Below, one piece after another: positions 54,283-63,813 of a DNA stretch of 64,000 nt. The position numbers and the translations under genes are program-made. Numbering within the stretch: position 1 is the first letter of the stretch; each line of letters starts with the position of its first letter. A model generated the notes under the pieces. That model was not told where the DNA came from, did no database searches, and saw only the letters and a list, made by a program, of their open reading frames with translations. The DNA is from an uncultured bacterium (GTDB lineage Bacteria > Bacteroidota > Bacteroidia > Bacteroidales > Muribaculaceae), in NCBI GenBank assembly GCA_905214735.1, contig CAJMNI010000008.1:10220-74219 (forward strand), given 5' to 3'.

Positions 54283-56553
54283 TTAGCCTTGCGACGGGGG
54301 AATTGCCCCCTTTGAAGTGGCTCTTTTCCGGTTGGGCTTGTCGCTCATCACGAAGCGGAGCGTGGCGCCGTTGCGGATGTCGTCGTAGGTGATATACGAC
54401 TTGTCGTGCAGGCGGCCGTTGAGATAGAGGCGGTCGACATAGACGTTTTCGGGACTCCAGTTTTCGGCGGTCATCACGAGTTTCTTTCCCCCCTCCATGT
54501 GCATTGTCACCGCCGGGAGGGCCGGCGAGCCGATGTTGTAGACATTGCTCGATGGAGCGGTGGGATAGAAGCCCATGCAGTTGAAGATATACCATGCCGA
54601 CATCTGTCCGCAGTCGTCGTTGCCGCTCAGCGATCCGGGGGTGTCGCCATAGAATTTGTCGATGATCTCGCGGAGGCGTTGCTGGCATTTCCAGGGTTGC
54701 TGCAGATAGTTGTAGAGGTAGCAGATCTGGTGGCAGGGTTCGTTGCCGTGCCAGTAAGCGCCGATGCGCCCCTGGATGTCGTGAGCCCCGGGGATGTCGT
54801 CGGGGATGGGAATCGTGAAGAGGGAGTCGAGGCGGGCGGAGTAGAGCTTTTTGCCTACCCGGCGGATATGGCCCGGCACGTCGTGGGGCACATACCATGT
54901 ATATTGCACGGTGAAACCTTCGGTGATGTCTCCCCAGCCGTTGACTGATCCCGGTCCCTGATAGGCTATCGGGGAGAAGGGGGTGCGCCAGTTTCCTTTG
55001 CTGTCGCGCCCGCGCATATATCCGGTGGCGGGGTCGATCAGATTGCGGTAGTTTTGCGAGCGGCGCATGAAGCGCTCGTAGTCGGCGGTCTTGCCGAGCT
55101 TCTTGGCGGCCTGCGCTATGCAGAAATCGTCGAATGCATATTCAAGGGTCTTGGAGACCGATTCCTTCTCCTTGTCGAAGGGGACATATCCGAGGCTGAT
55201 ATATTCGGGGAGGCAGTCGAAATGGGGATTTTCGGCAGTGGTCACCATCGCCTCGTAGGCACGCTCCTTGTCGAATCCGGGCACATCCTTGACGATCATG
55301 TCGGCGAGCACCGAGACTGCGTGATAACCGATCATGCACCAGTTTTCCACTCCATAGAACGACCAGATCGGGAGCATCTTCTCCACGCTCTGGTCATAAT
55401 GGGCGAGCATGGAGTTGGCAATGTCGGCCTGGGCGTCGCGCTTCACGAGGTTGTAAAGCGGATGCAGGGCGCGGTAGGTGTCCCAGAAGGAGAAGACGGT
55501 GACGTTGTTGAAGCCGTCGGCCTTGTGGACCGCGCGGTCGAGGCCGCGGTAGCTGCCGTCGGTGTCCTGGAATATGAAGGGGTTGAGGAATGCGTGGTAG
55601 ACTGAGGTGTAGAATGTCCGTTTCTGGGCCTCGTCGCCCTCGATCTCGAAGAGGGAGAGCTGGCGGTCCCACTGCTCGACGCCCTCGCGGTGCACCTGCT
55701 CGAAGCTCTTGCCGTCGAGTTCGGCGAGGTTTTTCAGTGCCCCCTCGGGACTCACCGCCGAGACGGCAACGCGCACTTCCAAGGGCTCTCCCTCCTCTGA
55801 CCGGAAGGGGAGGAGAAACTTGACGTTGCGGCCGTAGGTCTCCTTGTGGCTGCGGAAGCGGCTGGTGTTGTAGATCACCGGTTTGTCGTCCATATAGATC
55901 ACGGCGTCGGTCAGCGGGCGGGAGAATGTGGCGGCGAAGTAGACGTGGCGTTCGGGCGCCCAGCCGTCGACGAGCTTATAGCCGGTGATGGTGGAGTCGT
56001 TGACGATGCGCACGTTGGCCCAGACGCACTTGCTGCGGAGCGTGTGGTTGAGGTCGATCAGCAGCCAGGCGTCGTCGGTCTGCGGATAGGTGAAGCGGAA
56101 GATTCCGGCGCGGGTGCCCGATGTCATCTCGGCGCGGGTGCCGTAGTCGGTGAGGTCGACGGCGTAATAATCGGCCGTGGCGGTCTCGCGCTTGTGGTCG
56201 AAGCGGGAGCGATAGCCGGCGTCGGGGTTCTCGTGGGTGCCCGGCTGCAGACGGGTCTTCCCGGTGCCGGGCATGAAGAGGAAGTCTCCGAGGTCGGGGA
56301 TGCCGGTGCCGCTGAAATGGGTGAGGCTGAAGCCGAGAAGCGTCGGATGGTCGTATTTGTAGCCGGCCGCGGTGTCATAGTCGTCGAAATCGGTGTCGGG
56401 ACTGATCTGGATGCCCCCGAAGGGCACCTGGGAGCCGGGATAGACGTTCCCGAAACCCAGGGTGCCGATAAGCGGGTCGACATATTGCGACTGAGCCATG
56501 GCCATCAGCCCGGCTGTGAGCAGCGATGCCGTGATAGATGAGCGCTTGAGCAT
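54283..56553 (-). CDS. GH92 alpha-mannosidase
   Basis: 756 residues; signal peptide MLKRSSITASLLTAGLMAMAQ then YVDPLIGTLGFGNVYPGSQVPFGGIQISPD. Catalytic acid E605 in HGNEPCHQICYLYNY; base/metal motif SGNDDCGQMSAWYIFNCMGFYP; sugar-site FSFWDTYRALHPLYNL. Cys and Gln replace Ser and His in the usual NEPSHH. Closest in layout to the GH92 at 57477. It removes terminal alpha-1,2- or alpha-1,3-mannose; the linkage cannot be settled from sequence. Starts 6 bp after the metallopeptidase gene, so the two are co-transcribed. Confidence 0.94.
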   Translation of the reverse strand: MLKRSSITASLLTAGLMAMAQSQYVDPLIGTLGFGNVYPGSQVPFGGIQISPDTDFDDYDTAAGYKYDHPTLLGFSLTHFSGTGIPDLGDFLFMPGTGKTRLQPGTHENPDAGYRSRFDHKRETATADYYAVDLTDYGTRAEMTSGTRAGIFRFTYPQTDDAWLLIDLNHTLRSKCVWANVRIVNDSTITGYKLVDGWAPERHVYFAATFSRPLTDAVIYMDDKPVIYNTSRFRSHKETYGRNVKFLLPFRSEEGEPLEVRVAVSAVSPEGALKNLAELDGKSFEQVHREGVEQWDRQLSLFEIEGDEAQKRTFYTSVYHAFLNPFIFQDTDGSYRGLDRAVHKADGFNNVTVFSFWDTYRALHPLYNLVKRDAQADIANSMLAHYDQSVEKMLPIWSFYGVENWCMIGYHAVSVLADMIVKDVPGFDKERAYEAMVTTAENPHFDCLPEYISLGYVPFDKEKESVSKTLEYAFDDFCIAQAAKKLGKTADYERFMRRSQNYRNLIDPATGYMRGRDSKGNWRTPFSPIAYQGPGSVNGWGDITEGFTVQYTWYVPHDVPGHIRRVGKKLYSARLDSLFTIPIPDDIPGAHDIQGRIGAYWHGNEPCHQICYLYNYLQQPWKCQQRLREIIDKFYGDTPGSLSGNDDCGQMSAWYIFNCMGFYPTAPSSNVYNIGSPALPAVTMHMEGGKKLVMTAENWSPENVYVDRLYLNGRLHDKSYITYDDIRNGATLRFVMSDKPNRKRATSKGAIPPSQG

Positions 56554-56559
56554 GGCCTG

Positions 56560-57384
56560 TTATTTTTTATCGCCGATGGCTGTCTGATATTCGTTCCAAA
56601 GATTCTCCACGGAATATTTCTCGTCGTCGCCGAGGATATGGTGGCATGCAGCGTCCCACGACCAGGGCACTACTTCGAGGGCCGAACGGTTGAACTTGCG
56701 GATGAAGTCTTTGTCTTTGTTGAGCGAGAGCCAGTAGAGGAAATAACCGGTGGTGCGGTAACCGCTCATCCAGTTTCCGCCGCGCGGACGGTCTTTGGAG
56801 GCGAAATCCTGTTCGAAACATCCGCAGGCCACGCGCACAGCGTCGGCCAGACCTTCGATAAACGACCAGTAGGGGCTTTTGCCGTCATATTCTCCGCAGC
56901 CCTGAGGGCCGAGCTGGAAGGCGTGGGTGAGCTCGTGGTAGATCACGCCGCGGGTCTCGTAGTCGAGCTTGAGAGTGTCGCATTTCTCGGAATAGGCTTT
57001 CTCAATCCAGCGGGTGCTGTAGTCGATCTGCACGGTGGGAACGTCTCCGCTCTTATAGGAGATGCCGTCGAAGTCGCGCACTATATAGTTGATGCGGCGC
57101 ACGTCGGGGATGCTGTCGGAGGGGGAGAAGTATAGGGTCTGGATCACGCGGCGGGCGTTGTCGGTGATATATTCTTCGGGATTGGGGATGATGGCCTTGT
57201 AGATCTGCGCTCCTTTGGTTTCGGGCGAGGTGATCTGGAAATTGATATGGCCGGGGCAGTAGTTGCGCCATTGGCGCTCTATCTTGATGGGCTGATGGTA
57301 GGTGGTCGGTTTGGCTGTGGGAGCCGCTGCGGAAACCGATGCTGCGCTTGCGGCCAGCACCGCGAGGATAACTGCTGTTTTCAT
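56560..57384 (-). CDS. Secreted basic-secretory-protein family zinc metallopeptidase
   Basis: 274 residues; signal peptide MKTAVILAVLAASAASVSA. It has the HEXXH zinc motif YHELTHAFQ (H150, E151, H154), followed by the third-ligand region FIEGLADAVRVACG. The framework of the plant basic secretory protein peptidase-like family is visible (VTVQID-like strand VPTVQIDY, RGGNWMSGYRTTGYFLYWL). It lies between two GH92 genes and 6 bp from the downstream one. A peptidase acting on mannoprotein peptide is the natural reading but is inference. The usual D/H third ligand was not assigned with certainty. Confidence 0.85.
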   Translation of the reverse strand: MKTAVILAVLAASAASVSAAAPTAKPTTYHQPIKIERQWRNYCPGHINFQITSPETKGAQIYKAIIPNPEEYITDNARRVIQTLYFSPSDSIPDVRRINYIVRDFDGISYKSGDVPTVQIDYSTRWIEKAYSEKCDTLKLDYETRGVIYHELTHAFQLGPQGCGEYDGKSPYWSFIEGLADAVRVACGCFEQDFASKDRPRGGNWMSGYRTTGYFLYWLSLNKDKDFIRKFNRSALEVVPWSWDAACHHILGDDEKYSVENLWNEYQTAIGDKK

Positions 57385-57476
57385 TTTTTTGTCCTGGGGT
57401 TTTGTTTAGACTGAAAGGTTGAATAGACTTGAAAGGTTATTCTCTTGTTTGTGACCTGTGTGTGCCACACAAGCTG

Positions 57477-59807
57477 TCAGTCGGAAAGTGAATAAGGTTT
57501 TGAATCGGCCGAGAGGCAGCGTTTCTTGTTGGGGCGCGAGGCCATGACATATTCGATGGTGCCGCCGTTCATCAGGTCGGAATGAGTGAAATAGCTTTTG
57601 TCGTAGACCTTGCCGTTGAGGCGCACCGCCTTGATGTAGCGGTTCTTGTCGCTGACTCCTTTTGCTTTGATTTCGAGGCGCTTGCCGTTGGGCAGCGTGA
57701 CGCAGGAGTAGGGGAGATACGGGGCGCCGATCACATATTGGTCAGTTCCGGGGCAGACGGGGTAGAAGCCGAGGGCCGAGAAGATATACCAGGCCGACAT
57801 CTGGCCGCAGTCGTCGTTGCCGCAGAGGCCGTCGATTTCGTTGCGATACATCCTGTTCATGATCTCGCGCACCCAATACTGGCTTTTCCATGGCTCGGAG
57901 GTCCAGGCGTAGAGATAGGGGATGTGATGGCTCGGTTCGTTGCCGTGGACGTAGGTTCCGACCAGCCCTTCGCGGGTCACGTCTTCGGTCTCGGCGAAGG
58001 CTTCGTCTGGAAGGTCGGTGGAGAAGAGCCGGTCGATGTTGGCTATGAAGCGCTTGTCGCCACCCATCGCCCGTATGAGCCCCTTCACGTCGTGGGGCAC
58101 GAAGAAGGCATAGTTCATGGCATTCCCCTCGAGATATCCTTCGCCCGAGGTTTTCATCAGGTCGTAGCTCTTTTTCCAGGAGCCGTCGGAATATCTTGGG
58201 CGGCTGAACTGAATTTCGGGATCGAAGACATTGCGGTAGTTGAGGGCGCGGCGGCGGTATTTACCGGCGTTGGCGGTGTCGCCGTTGCGGAGCGCCTGCA
58301 TGTAGATGCACCAGTCGTCGTAGGCATATTCGAGCGTCACCGACACGGCGCTTCCGTTCTTGTCGAAGGGGACGTAGCCGAGGCGGGCATAGTCGGCGCT
58401 CCCTTCGAAATAGGGGATGTTGGCGCTGCTGTCCATCGCCCGGAAGAGGCGCTTGCCGTCGAGGTCGGCCCCTTTGGCGGCGGCGTCGCTGAGCACGGAG
58501 ACTGCGTGGTAGCCGATCATGCACCAGTTTTCGTTCCCCATGAGCGACCAGACGGGGAGCGCATGGTGGACGCTCTGGTCATAATGGGCGAGCATGGAGT
58601 TGACCATGTCTTTCGCCCGGTCGGGGCAGAGAAGATTCATCAGCGGATGCTGGGCGCGGAAGGTGTCCCAGAGGGAGAAGACCGTATAGTTGGTGAAACC
58701 GTCGGCTTTGTGGATGTTGTGGTCGAGACCGCGGTAACTGCCGTCGACGTCCATATAGACCGAGGGATTGATCATTGTGTGATAGAGAGAGGTGTAGAGC
58801 ATGGCGAGCTGGTCGTCGGTGCCCTGCGCCCGGATCACGTTGAGCCGGTCGTTCCATTTCGCCCGGGTCTCGGCGGCGATCCGGTCGAAACTCTTCCCTC
58901 CGGCCTCGGCCTTGAGGTTGGCGAGCGCTCCCTCGGTGCTGACCGCCGACAGGGCAACCTGCACCTCGATCTGCTTCGAAGCGGGGAGGGCGAAGTTGAA
59001 ATATGAGACTACTTGGCGCCCGAAAATCTCGGGGAAATTCTCGTTCATCCTGAATTTGCGCCAGAAACCGGTGTAGGCCGGACGCTTGCGGTCTTTGTAG
59101 CCGTAGGAGGCGATGGGCTCGGAGAAGCGGATGGCGAAATAGGTATAGTTGGTGGTCGCCCAGCCGTTGGTGATCCGGTAGCCGGTGAGGGTGTGGTCGT
59201 CTTCGACGCGGAGGTAAGCCCAGAGGGTCTTGCCGTCGTAGTTGTAGATGCCGTGGTCGAGGTCGAGCAGGATGCTGGTGGAGTCGGCGTCGGCCTGATA
59301 TGTGTAGCGGTGCAGCCCGACTCGTTCGGTGGCCGTCAGTTCGGCCTTGATGCCGTAGTCGTCGAGGTTGACGGAGTAATAGCCGGGGCGGGCGGTCTCC
59401 GTGGCGTGGGAGAAGAGGGAGCGGTAGCCGTCGAGATGGCCGGCGGCCGTGCCGGGCTCGAGTCGGAGCGGACCGGTCGTCGGCATGAGCATCACGTCGC
59501 CCAGATCGCTATGCCCTGTGCCGCTCAGATGGGTGTGGCTGAACCCGACGATCGTCGAGTCGCCGTGCTGGTAGCCGGCGCAATATTCGTAGGCCTTCGG
59601 CTGATATTTCCCGTCGATGTTGTGGGGAACGTTCTCGGTGTCGGGGCTGAGCTGTACTATTCCGAAAGGTGCGCATGCTCCGGGAAAGACGTGGCCCATG
59701 CTGCCGGTGCCGATGATGGGGTTGACATAGTCGGATGCCTCCCTGGCGGAGAGGGATAGGGCCGTGATGCCGACCAGCGATGATAGAATGACAGAAGATA
59801 GTTTCAT
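57477..59807 (-). CDS. GH92 alpha-mannosidase (canonical motifs)
   Basis: 776 residues; signal peptide MKLSSVILSSLVGITALSLSA, then SDYVNPIIGTGSMGHVFPGACAPFGIVQLSPD. All GH92 hallmarks are canonical: E624 in HGNEPSHHIPYLYAW, CGNDDCGQMSAWYIFSALGFYPVCPG and FSLWDTFRAQHPLMNL. It is the best candidate of the four for a standard exo-alpha-1,2-mannosidase, by resemblance to characterised B. thetaiotaomicron enzymes. First gene of a unit running on to the metallopeptidase (93-bp gap) and the next GH92. It has a perfect -7 box and the operator motif upstream. Confidence 0.95.
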   Translation of the reverse strand: MKLSSVILSSLVGITALSLSAREASDYVNPIIGTGSMGHVFPGACAPFGIVQLSPDTENVPHNIDGKYQPKAYEYCAGYQHGDSTIVGFSHTHLSGTGHSDLGDVMLMPTTGPLRLEPGTAAGHLDGYRSLFSHATETARPGYYSVNLDDYGIKAELTATERVGLHRYTYQADADSTSILLDLDHGIYNYDGKTLWAYLRVEDDHTLTGYRITNGWATTNYTYFAIRFSEPIASYGYKDRKRPAYTGFWRKFRMNENFPEIFGRQVVSYFNFALPASKQIEVQVALSAVSTEGALANLKAEAGGKSFDRIAAETRAKWNDRLNVIRAQGTDDQLAMLYTSLYHTMINPSVYMDVDGSYRGLDHNIHKADGFTNYTVFSLWDTFRAQHPLMNLLCPDRAKDMVNSMLAHYDQSVHHALPVWSLMGNENWCMIGYHAVSVLSDAAAKGADLDGKRLFRAMDSSANIPYFEGSADYARLGYVPFDKNGSAVSVTLEYAYDDWCIYMQALRNGDTANAGKYRRRALNYRNVFDPEIQFSRPRYSDGSWKKSYDLMKTSGEGYLEGNAMNYAFFVPHDVKGLIRAMGGDKRFIANIDRLFSTDLPDEAFAETEDVTREGLVGTYVHGNEPSHHIPYLYAWTSEPWKSQYWVREIMNRMYRNEIDGLCGNDDCGQMSAWYIFSALGFYPVCPGTDQYVIGAPYLPYSCVTLPNGKRLEIKAKGVSDKNRYIKAVRLNGKVYDKSYFTHSDLMNGGTIEYVMASRPNKKRCLSADSKPYSLSD

Positions 59808-59826
59808 GGTGTTGGTTGTATGTCGA

Positions 59827-59898
59827 CAAAGTTAATGTCGAGATCAGATGCCGTTTCCACCTCTTTCGCCAATTTTGTATTAAATTCTGCCAAATCCC
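59827..59898 (-). promoter_or_regulatory. Operator pair and -7 element of the canonical GH92 operon
   Basis: On the minus strand: GGGATTTGGCAGAATTT (complement of 59882-59898), a second weaker copy ATTGGCGAAAGAG 21 bp on, 26 bp, then the perfect -7 TAACTTTG (complement of 59827-59834). No -33 TTTG is present, as expected for an activator-dependent promoter. Confidence 0.68.
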
Positions 59899-59920
59899 GT
59901 ACAAACAGTGGGCGTGGCAT

Positions 59921-59958
59921 CAAAAAAAGAGAGCCCGGTGTCGCACGACACCGGGCTC
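59921..59958 (-). terminator. Terminator of the 1275-residue surface-protein gene
   Basis: Perfect 13-bp arms (59931-59943, 59946-59958), followed on the minus strand by TCTTTTTTTG. Confidence 0.9.
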
Positions 59959-59985
59959 CCTCACAAATTATTATTCTAACCTTGA

Positions 59986-62900
59986 TTAACGCATAATCTG
60001 TTTTGAGGCTTTGCCGCCGCGGATCACGATGTAGACATTTCCCGAACGGGGATTTGCCACGCGCATTCCCTGGAGGTCGTAATATTCGGCCTCGGCGTCG
60101 GCGTCGGTTTCGATGGAGTCAACACCGGTGTTGAGACCGCCGATTTCGTAACCGGAATTGTTGGCTTCCACTACATAGTAGGAATCGAACGAGGGAGCTG
60201 CGGCTGCGGCGCGGGCCTTGATGCCGGAGTGGGAAGAAGCCTTGCTTCCGAAGAGGGTGAACTCATATACTCGCGGAGTCTTGTTGCCGCCCTGTTCGCC
60301 TGCGGTGACGTAGAGACGGAAACGCTTGGCGGTGACGGGCGCGGAGATCAGACGGACAATCTGGTTGTCCTTATTCTCCGTGATTCCATCGATGTCTTTC
60401 CATTCCGAGCTGCCTTCATCGTAATACTGCAGTTTGAAGTCACGGAGAAGATCATTCCAGGCTTCCATGCCCCACGCACCGAGCACAGCCCAGCGCGAAA
60501 CGGTTACAGAGTCGTTGTATTTGTATTCGAGCCAGGGGTAATTTTTTCCGCTCTGAGTGTTATCGCACCATTTGGTGTCGGGTTTACCGTCGGCTGCGAA
60601 TTTGCCGACCTCGGTTTTCTCGTTGGCTGTGCCGGAATAGGCGATTCCGTCAGGCATCAGACGGGCGTCGCCGTTGACATAGACGGGAATATAACCGCGA
60701 ACCGTATATTCAAACGTAATCTCGCTCTTGTTGGGGAATGTTTTGTCCTGAACGAGACCCTTGTGTGTGTAGCTCGTCTCGCTCTCGTGTTTGCGACAAC
60801 CTTTGCCGTCCCCTTCGAAAGGGTCGTTGAAGGAATACCACTGCTTGTAGAGAGGTGTGCAATCAGCTCCGACAGCTCCGACGAGTTCCCAGCTTGTGTC
60901 AACATTCCATTTATAGAGAGCTTTGTCGTCTCTGCTTTCATCAGCGAGGGTGATAACAGGTTTTGCCACTTCGAGGACGGGGTCGCTGGGTTTCTCAGCG
61001 ACATTAAGACCGAAGGTGCAGTTGTCGGATGTCTTCAGAGAAGCGGTGCGGGTTCCGTCGTCGAGCTTGGTGGTGAAGGTGTGCCAGGAGAAGTTGCCAT
61101 CCTCGTCTTTTGCCGTGTAGACGGAGGAGAGATGCTTGATATTGTCGTCGCTGACGTTAACTTCGTTGCGGGTCTGGCCAACGTTTCCGTTGACGTTGAA
61201 TTCAACGATGTAACCGTTGGAGATTTTCTTGTTCTTATCCTTCACATCGCCGTCGAGTTCGTCGTGCATGCCGGCGAGCTTGAAGTCTACTGTTCCAGTG
61301 GGGAGGGAGAATTCAACTGTATTGGAGTCCATGAGGTTGTCGTCAACCTTATTGTCGCCATCCTTGTCGACCTTGATGCCGTCGAGACGTGCCTTGTAAA
61401 TCTCTTTCACAATGAAGTCGTTTCCGGCGTTGATAGCTTGGTCGTGAGCATCTTCGACCCAACCCTTCTTATCTTCGCCTTCTAACCATTGGATCTGCGA
61501 AAGGTCGATGATCTCGTCGTCGCTTTCGCCGTCGTCGCTTTCCTTGTATAAACCCTTCAGCTGTTTCCAGCCGGATCCGCCTGCATATTGATTGTCGACA
61601 ACGGCATAGTCAATGGTATACTGGATGTCTTTGTTAATCTTGTTATCTTCAGTAATTAGCAATTCAGATCCATTTGAGTCGTGTGCTATTTTTCTGAGCA
61701 GGATAGTCTTTGCGCAGCCTTTTCCGAAGTCCTTGGCATCGATGCGTCGGCCGTCGGCCGTGTAATCGATGCGGGAAATATAGATGGGAGTATTGAATGC
61801 GCTTGAACCGACAGGAATTATCTGCAGATGGCTCGAACGGAGCGGATCGTTCACCGCATCTTTGGGGGAGACTTTCAGCAGGTGCTTGTATTCGTTCTTG
61901 CCGGTTTCGGCATTGTAGACGGATACGCGTTTCCCTTCGAGCTGGATTTCGGGGAGCTTGCCATCGTTGGTGTCGATCTTTTTGACGCCGTCGAGAGCGA
62001 AGACAACATCGTTCATATCGAACTCGTCGCTCTGGCTCCAGTCTTCCCAGCAGAGGAGATTGAGATCCTGCTCCTGATTATCGGCATCGGTATATTTGTA
62101 GTTTACCGCTACCGCGCCCTTGATGCCGGCTCCAAACTTCGTGTAATAATTATCGTGGACGGTGCTGCTTGATTTGCGCCAGTTGCCCAGTGTGCCGAAC
62201 TCTTTGTTGAGTTCGCGCGAAGAGAATACGAAGCTGTCGGGATTTCGGAGGCTGCCGTCGCCATTGACGGGATTGAGAGTGAGCTCGTCGCCGGTCTGGT
62301 AGGTGGCAAGATAGAAATAGATCTTCGTGCCTTCGGGGAAGATATCGGCTGCCGGGGCTTTGTAATCATCGCCATAATATTTCAGCGTGAACTTCTTGCC
62401 CCGGAAAGAGTCGTCTTTCCAAGACTCCTGGTCGGTGCCGGGTTTGCCGATGTTGCCGAGGTCGGTGTTGCCGACTGTGTGATTGCCGTCGCTTGAGATT
62501 CGGGTGATGTGCTTGGAGGCACGCATCTCGTTGGTGAGTGCGTATGTCGGAATCTCATGCTTGGAGAGCGCCTGGCAGAGTTGTGCCGTGGTGCGGGTAT
62601 CTCCTTTTTTGACATAGAAATAGCCGAGACGGCTGCCGTCAGCTGCCGAGCTGAACATATAGTCGATAGTGACAGGCTTGTCTCCTTGTGCCTCATAGAC
62701 AAGGTTTGTACTGGTCATGAGGGGGCTTGCGTAGATGTTGACCAGATTGTTTCTGTTCTTATCCTCGAGGAGACCGCCGGCGCCGAGAAGTCCTTCCACA
62801 TCTTTCCAGCGGTAAGTCCTTCCGGGGGTTGCGTTCGCTGCGTTGAAATCGAGCATCTTGAACGTCGGGAGATCGTGCCATTCCGAACCCTCCTGCTGTG

Positions 62901-63813
62901 TCCACCTTTCCGTTGGTTCGCTGTCGGCGTCATATTTCCATTGTCCCATAAGCTCCTTGTCGCGCACGATGAGTTTGCGTTTGTCGAAATCGAGCGTGAT
63001 GTCGTAGGTGCCGGGAGCCACCTGGAAATTGTTTCTGTCGGCATACATCGAGGGGGGGTAGCCCTTGCCGTCGGCGCCGGCGCCGGAGTAGAGGGCGAAG
63101 TCCGCTGCGGTATATGCGTCAACTGTGGTGTTGGGCGCAAGGGCTGCATATTGGTCGTTGGAGTTGATGGTCGACCAGTCCTCTCCTTCCACGTTTGTGG
63201 TGAAGAAACGGAAATATGAAAGAGGGTTGTCATCAGCCTCTTTTACGAAGGTGACGTCAGTAGCCGTATACTTGCGGCCATCTTTTTTAAGCTCTATCGG
63301 GTTTCCCCAGATGCCGTCTTTGAGATATCCCCGGATATAGAGATTCTCGGGCATCGTATAGTCGCTGACTATTATGTCAGTGCCGGATATCTTCACGCTG
63401 TTTTCATTTTCGTTGAAAACGACGGTGATCGAGCCGGACACATATCCCGGGATTATCCAGTTGCCCAAGTTTCCGTTTGCCACCGGGTAAGTGGCGGGAA
63501 GCGAATTGTGGTTGATGGCCGTGCTGGTGTGATCCTCGACTGTCGGGCCGAACGAGCCTTTCGACCATTCGGTGTTCCAATTTTCGTCGTCTCTCTGAAT
63601 ACGGAACATAAGCCAGGACTCGCCATCTTTATGAAGCTTGTCCGTGCCGAAGGTCCCTTCGAAGATTCCGCTTCCTTCGGAGGTCTCGCTTAAGGTATAG
63701 CCCTCAATGGTCCGACCCCATGAGTCAAAGTTTCCGATGAGCCATACCGTCTTCGCAAGCGCTGTTGTCGCAAGCGACGACAGCAGCAACGCTGTTGTAA
63801 GTAATTTTCTCAT
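59986..63813 (-). CDS. Large secreted protein with discoidin domain and sorting-like tail
   Basis: 1275 residues, function unknown. Signal peptide MRKLLTTALLLSSLATTALA. The first 300 residues contain SusE/F-like beta modules (TVWLIGNFDSWG; YIRGYLKDGIWGNPIELKKDGRKY; FQVAPGTYDITLDFDKRKLIV), suggesting starch-binding-type domains. The middle (about 330-1000) is low in recognisable motifs, acidic and beta-rich. A discoidin domain lies near 1090-1215 (DTKWCDNTQSGKNYPWLEYKY to PRVYEFTLFG), and a short sorting-like tail is at 1235-1275 (AEYYDLQGMRVANPRSGNVYIVIRGG). It may fill the SusE/F or surface glycan-binding role otherwise missing here. Its upstream 187 bp holds no motif copy that I could find. 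Confidence 0.8.
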   Translation of the reverse strand: MRKLLTTALLLSSLATTALAKTVWLIGNFDSWGRTIEGYTLSETSEGSGIFEGTFGTDKLHKDGESWLMFRIQRDDENWNTEWSKGSFGPTVEDHTSTAINHNSLPATYPVANGNLGNWIIPGYVSGSITVVFNENENSVKISGTDIIVSDYTMPENLYIRGYLKDGIWGNPIELKKDGRKYTATDVTFVKEADDNPLSYFRFFTTNVEGEDWSTINSNDQYAALAPNTTVDAYTAADFALYSGAGADGKGYPPSMYADRNNFQVAPGTYDITLDFDKRKLIVRDKELMGQWKYDADSEPTERWTQQEGSEWHDLPTFKMLDFNAANATPGRTYRWKDVEGLLGAGGLLEDKNRNNLVNIYASPLMTSTNLVYEAQGDKPVTIDYMFSSAADGSRLGYFYVKKGDTRTTAQLCQALSKHEIPTYALTNEMRASKHITRISSDGNHTVGNTDLGNIGKPGTDQESWKDDSFRGKKFTLKYYGDDYKAPAADIFPEGTKIYFYLATYQTGDELTLNPVNGDGSLRNPDSFVFSSRELNKEFGTLGNWRKSSSTVHDNYYTKFGAGIKGAVAVNYKYTDADNQEQDLNLLCWEDWSQSDEFDMNDVVFALDGVKKIDTNDGKLPEIQLEGKRVSVYNAETGKNEYKHLLKVSPKDAVNDPLRSSHLQIIPVGSSAFNTPIYISRIDYTADGRRIDAKDFGKGCAKTILLRKIAHDSNGSELLITEDNKINKDIQYTIDYAVVDNQYAGGSGWKQLKGLYKESDDGESDDEIIDLSQIQWLEGEDKKGWVEDAHDQAINAGNDFIVKEIYKARLDGIKVDKDGDNKVDDNLMDSNTVEFSLPTGTVDFKLAGMHDELDGDVKDKNKKISNGYIVEFNVNGNVGQTRNEVNVSDDNIKHLSSVYTAKDEDGNFSWHTFTTKLDDGTRTASLKTSDNCTFGLNVAEKPSDPVLEVAKPVITLADESRDDKALYKWNVDTSWELVGAVGADCTPLYKQWYSFNDPFEGDGKGCRKHESETSYTHKGLVQDKTFPNKSEITFEYTVRGYIPVYVNGDARLMPDGIAYSGTANEKTEVGKFAADGKPDTKWCDNTQSGKNYPWLEYKYNDSVTVSRWAVLGAWGMEAWNDLLRDFKLQYYDEGSSEWKDIDGITENKDNQIVRLISAPVTAKRFRLYVTAGEQGGNKTPRVYEFTLFGSKASSHSGIKARAAAAAPSFDSYYVVEANNSGYEIGGLNTGVDSIETDADAEAEYYDLQGMRVANPRSGNVYIVIRGGKASKQIMR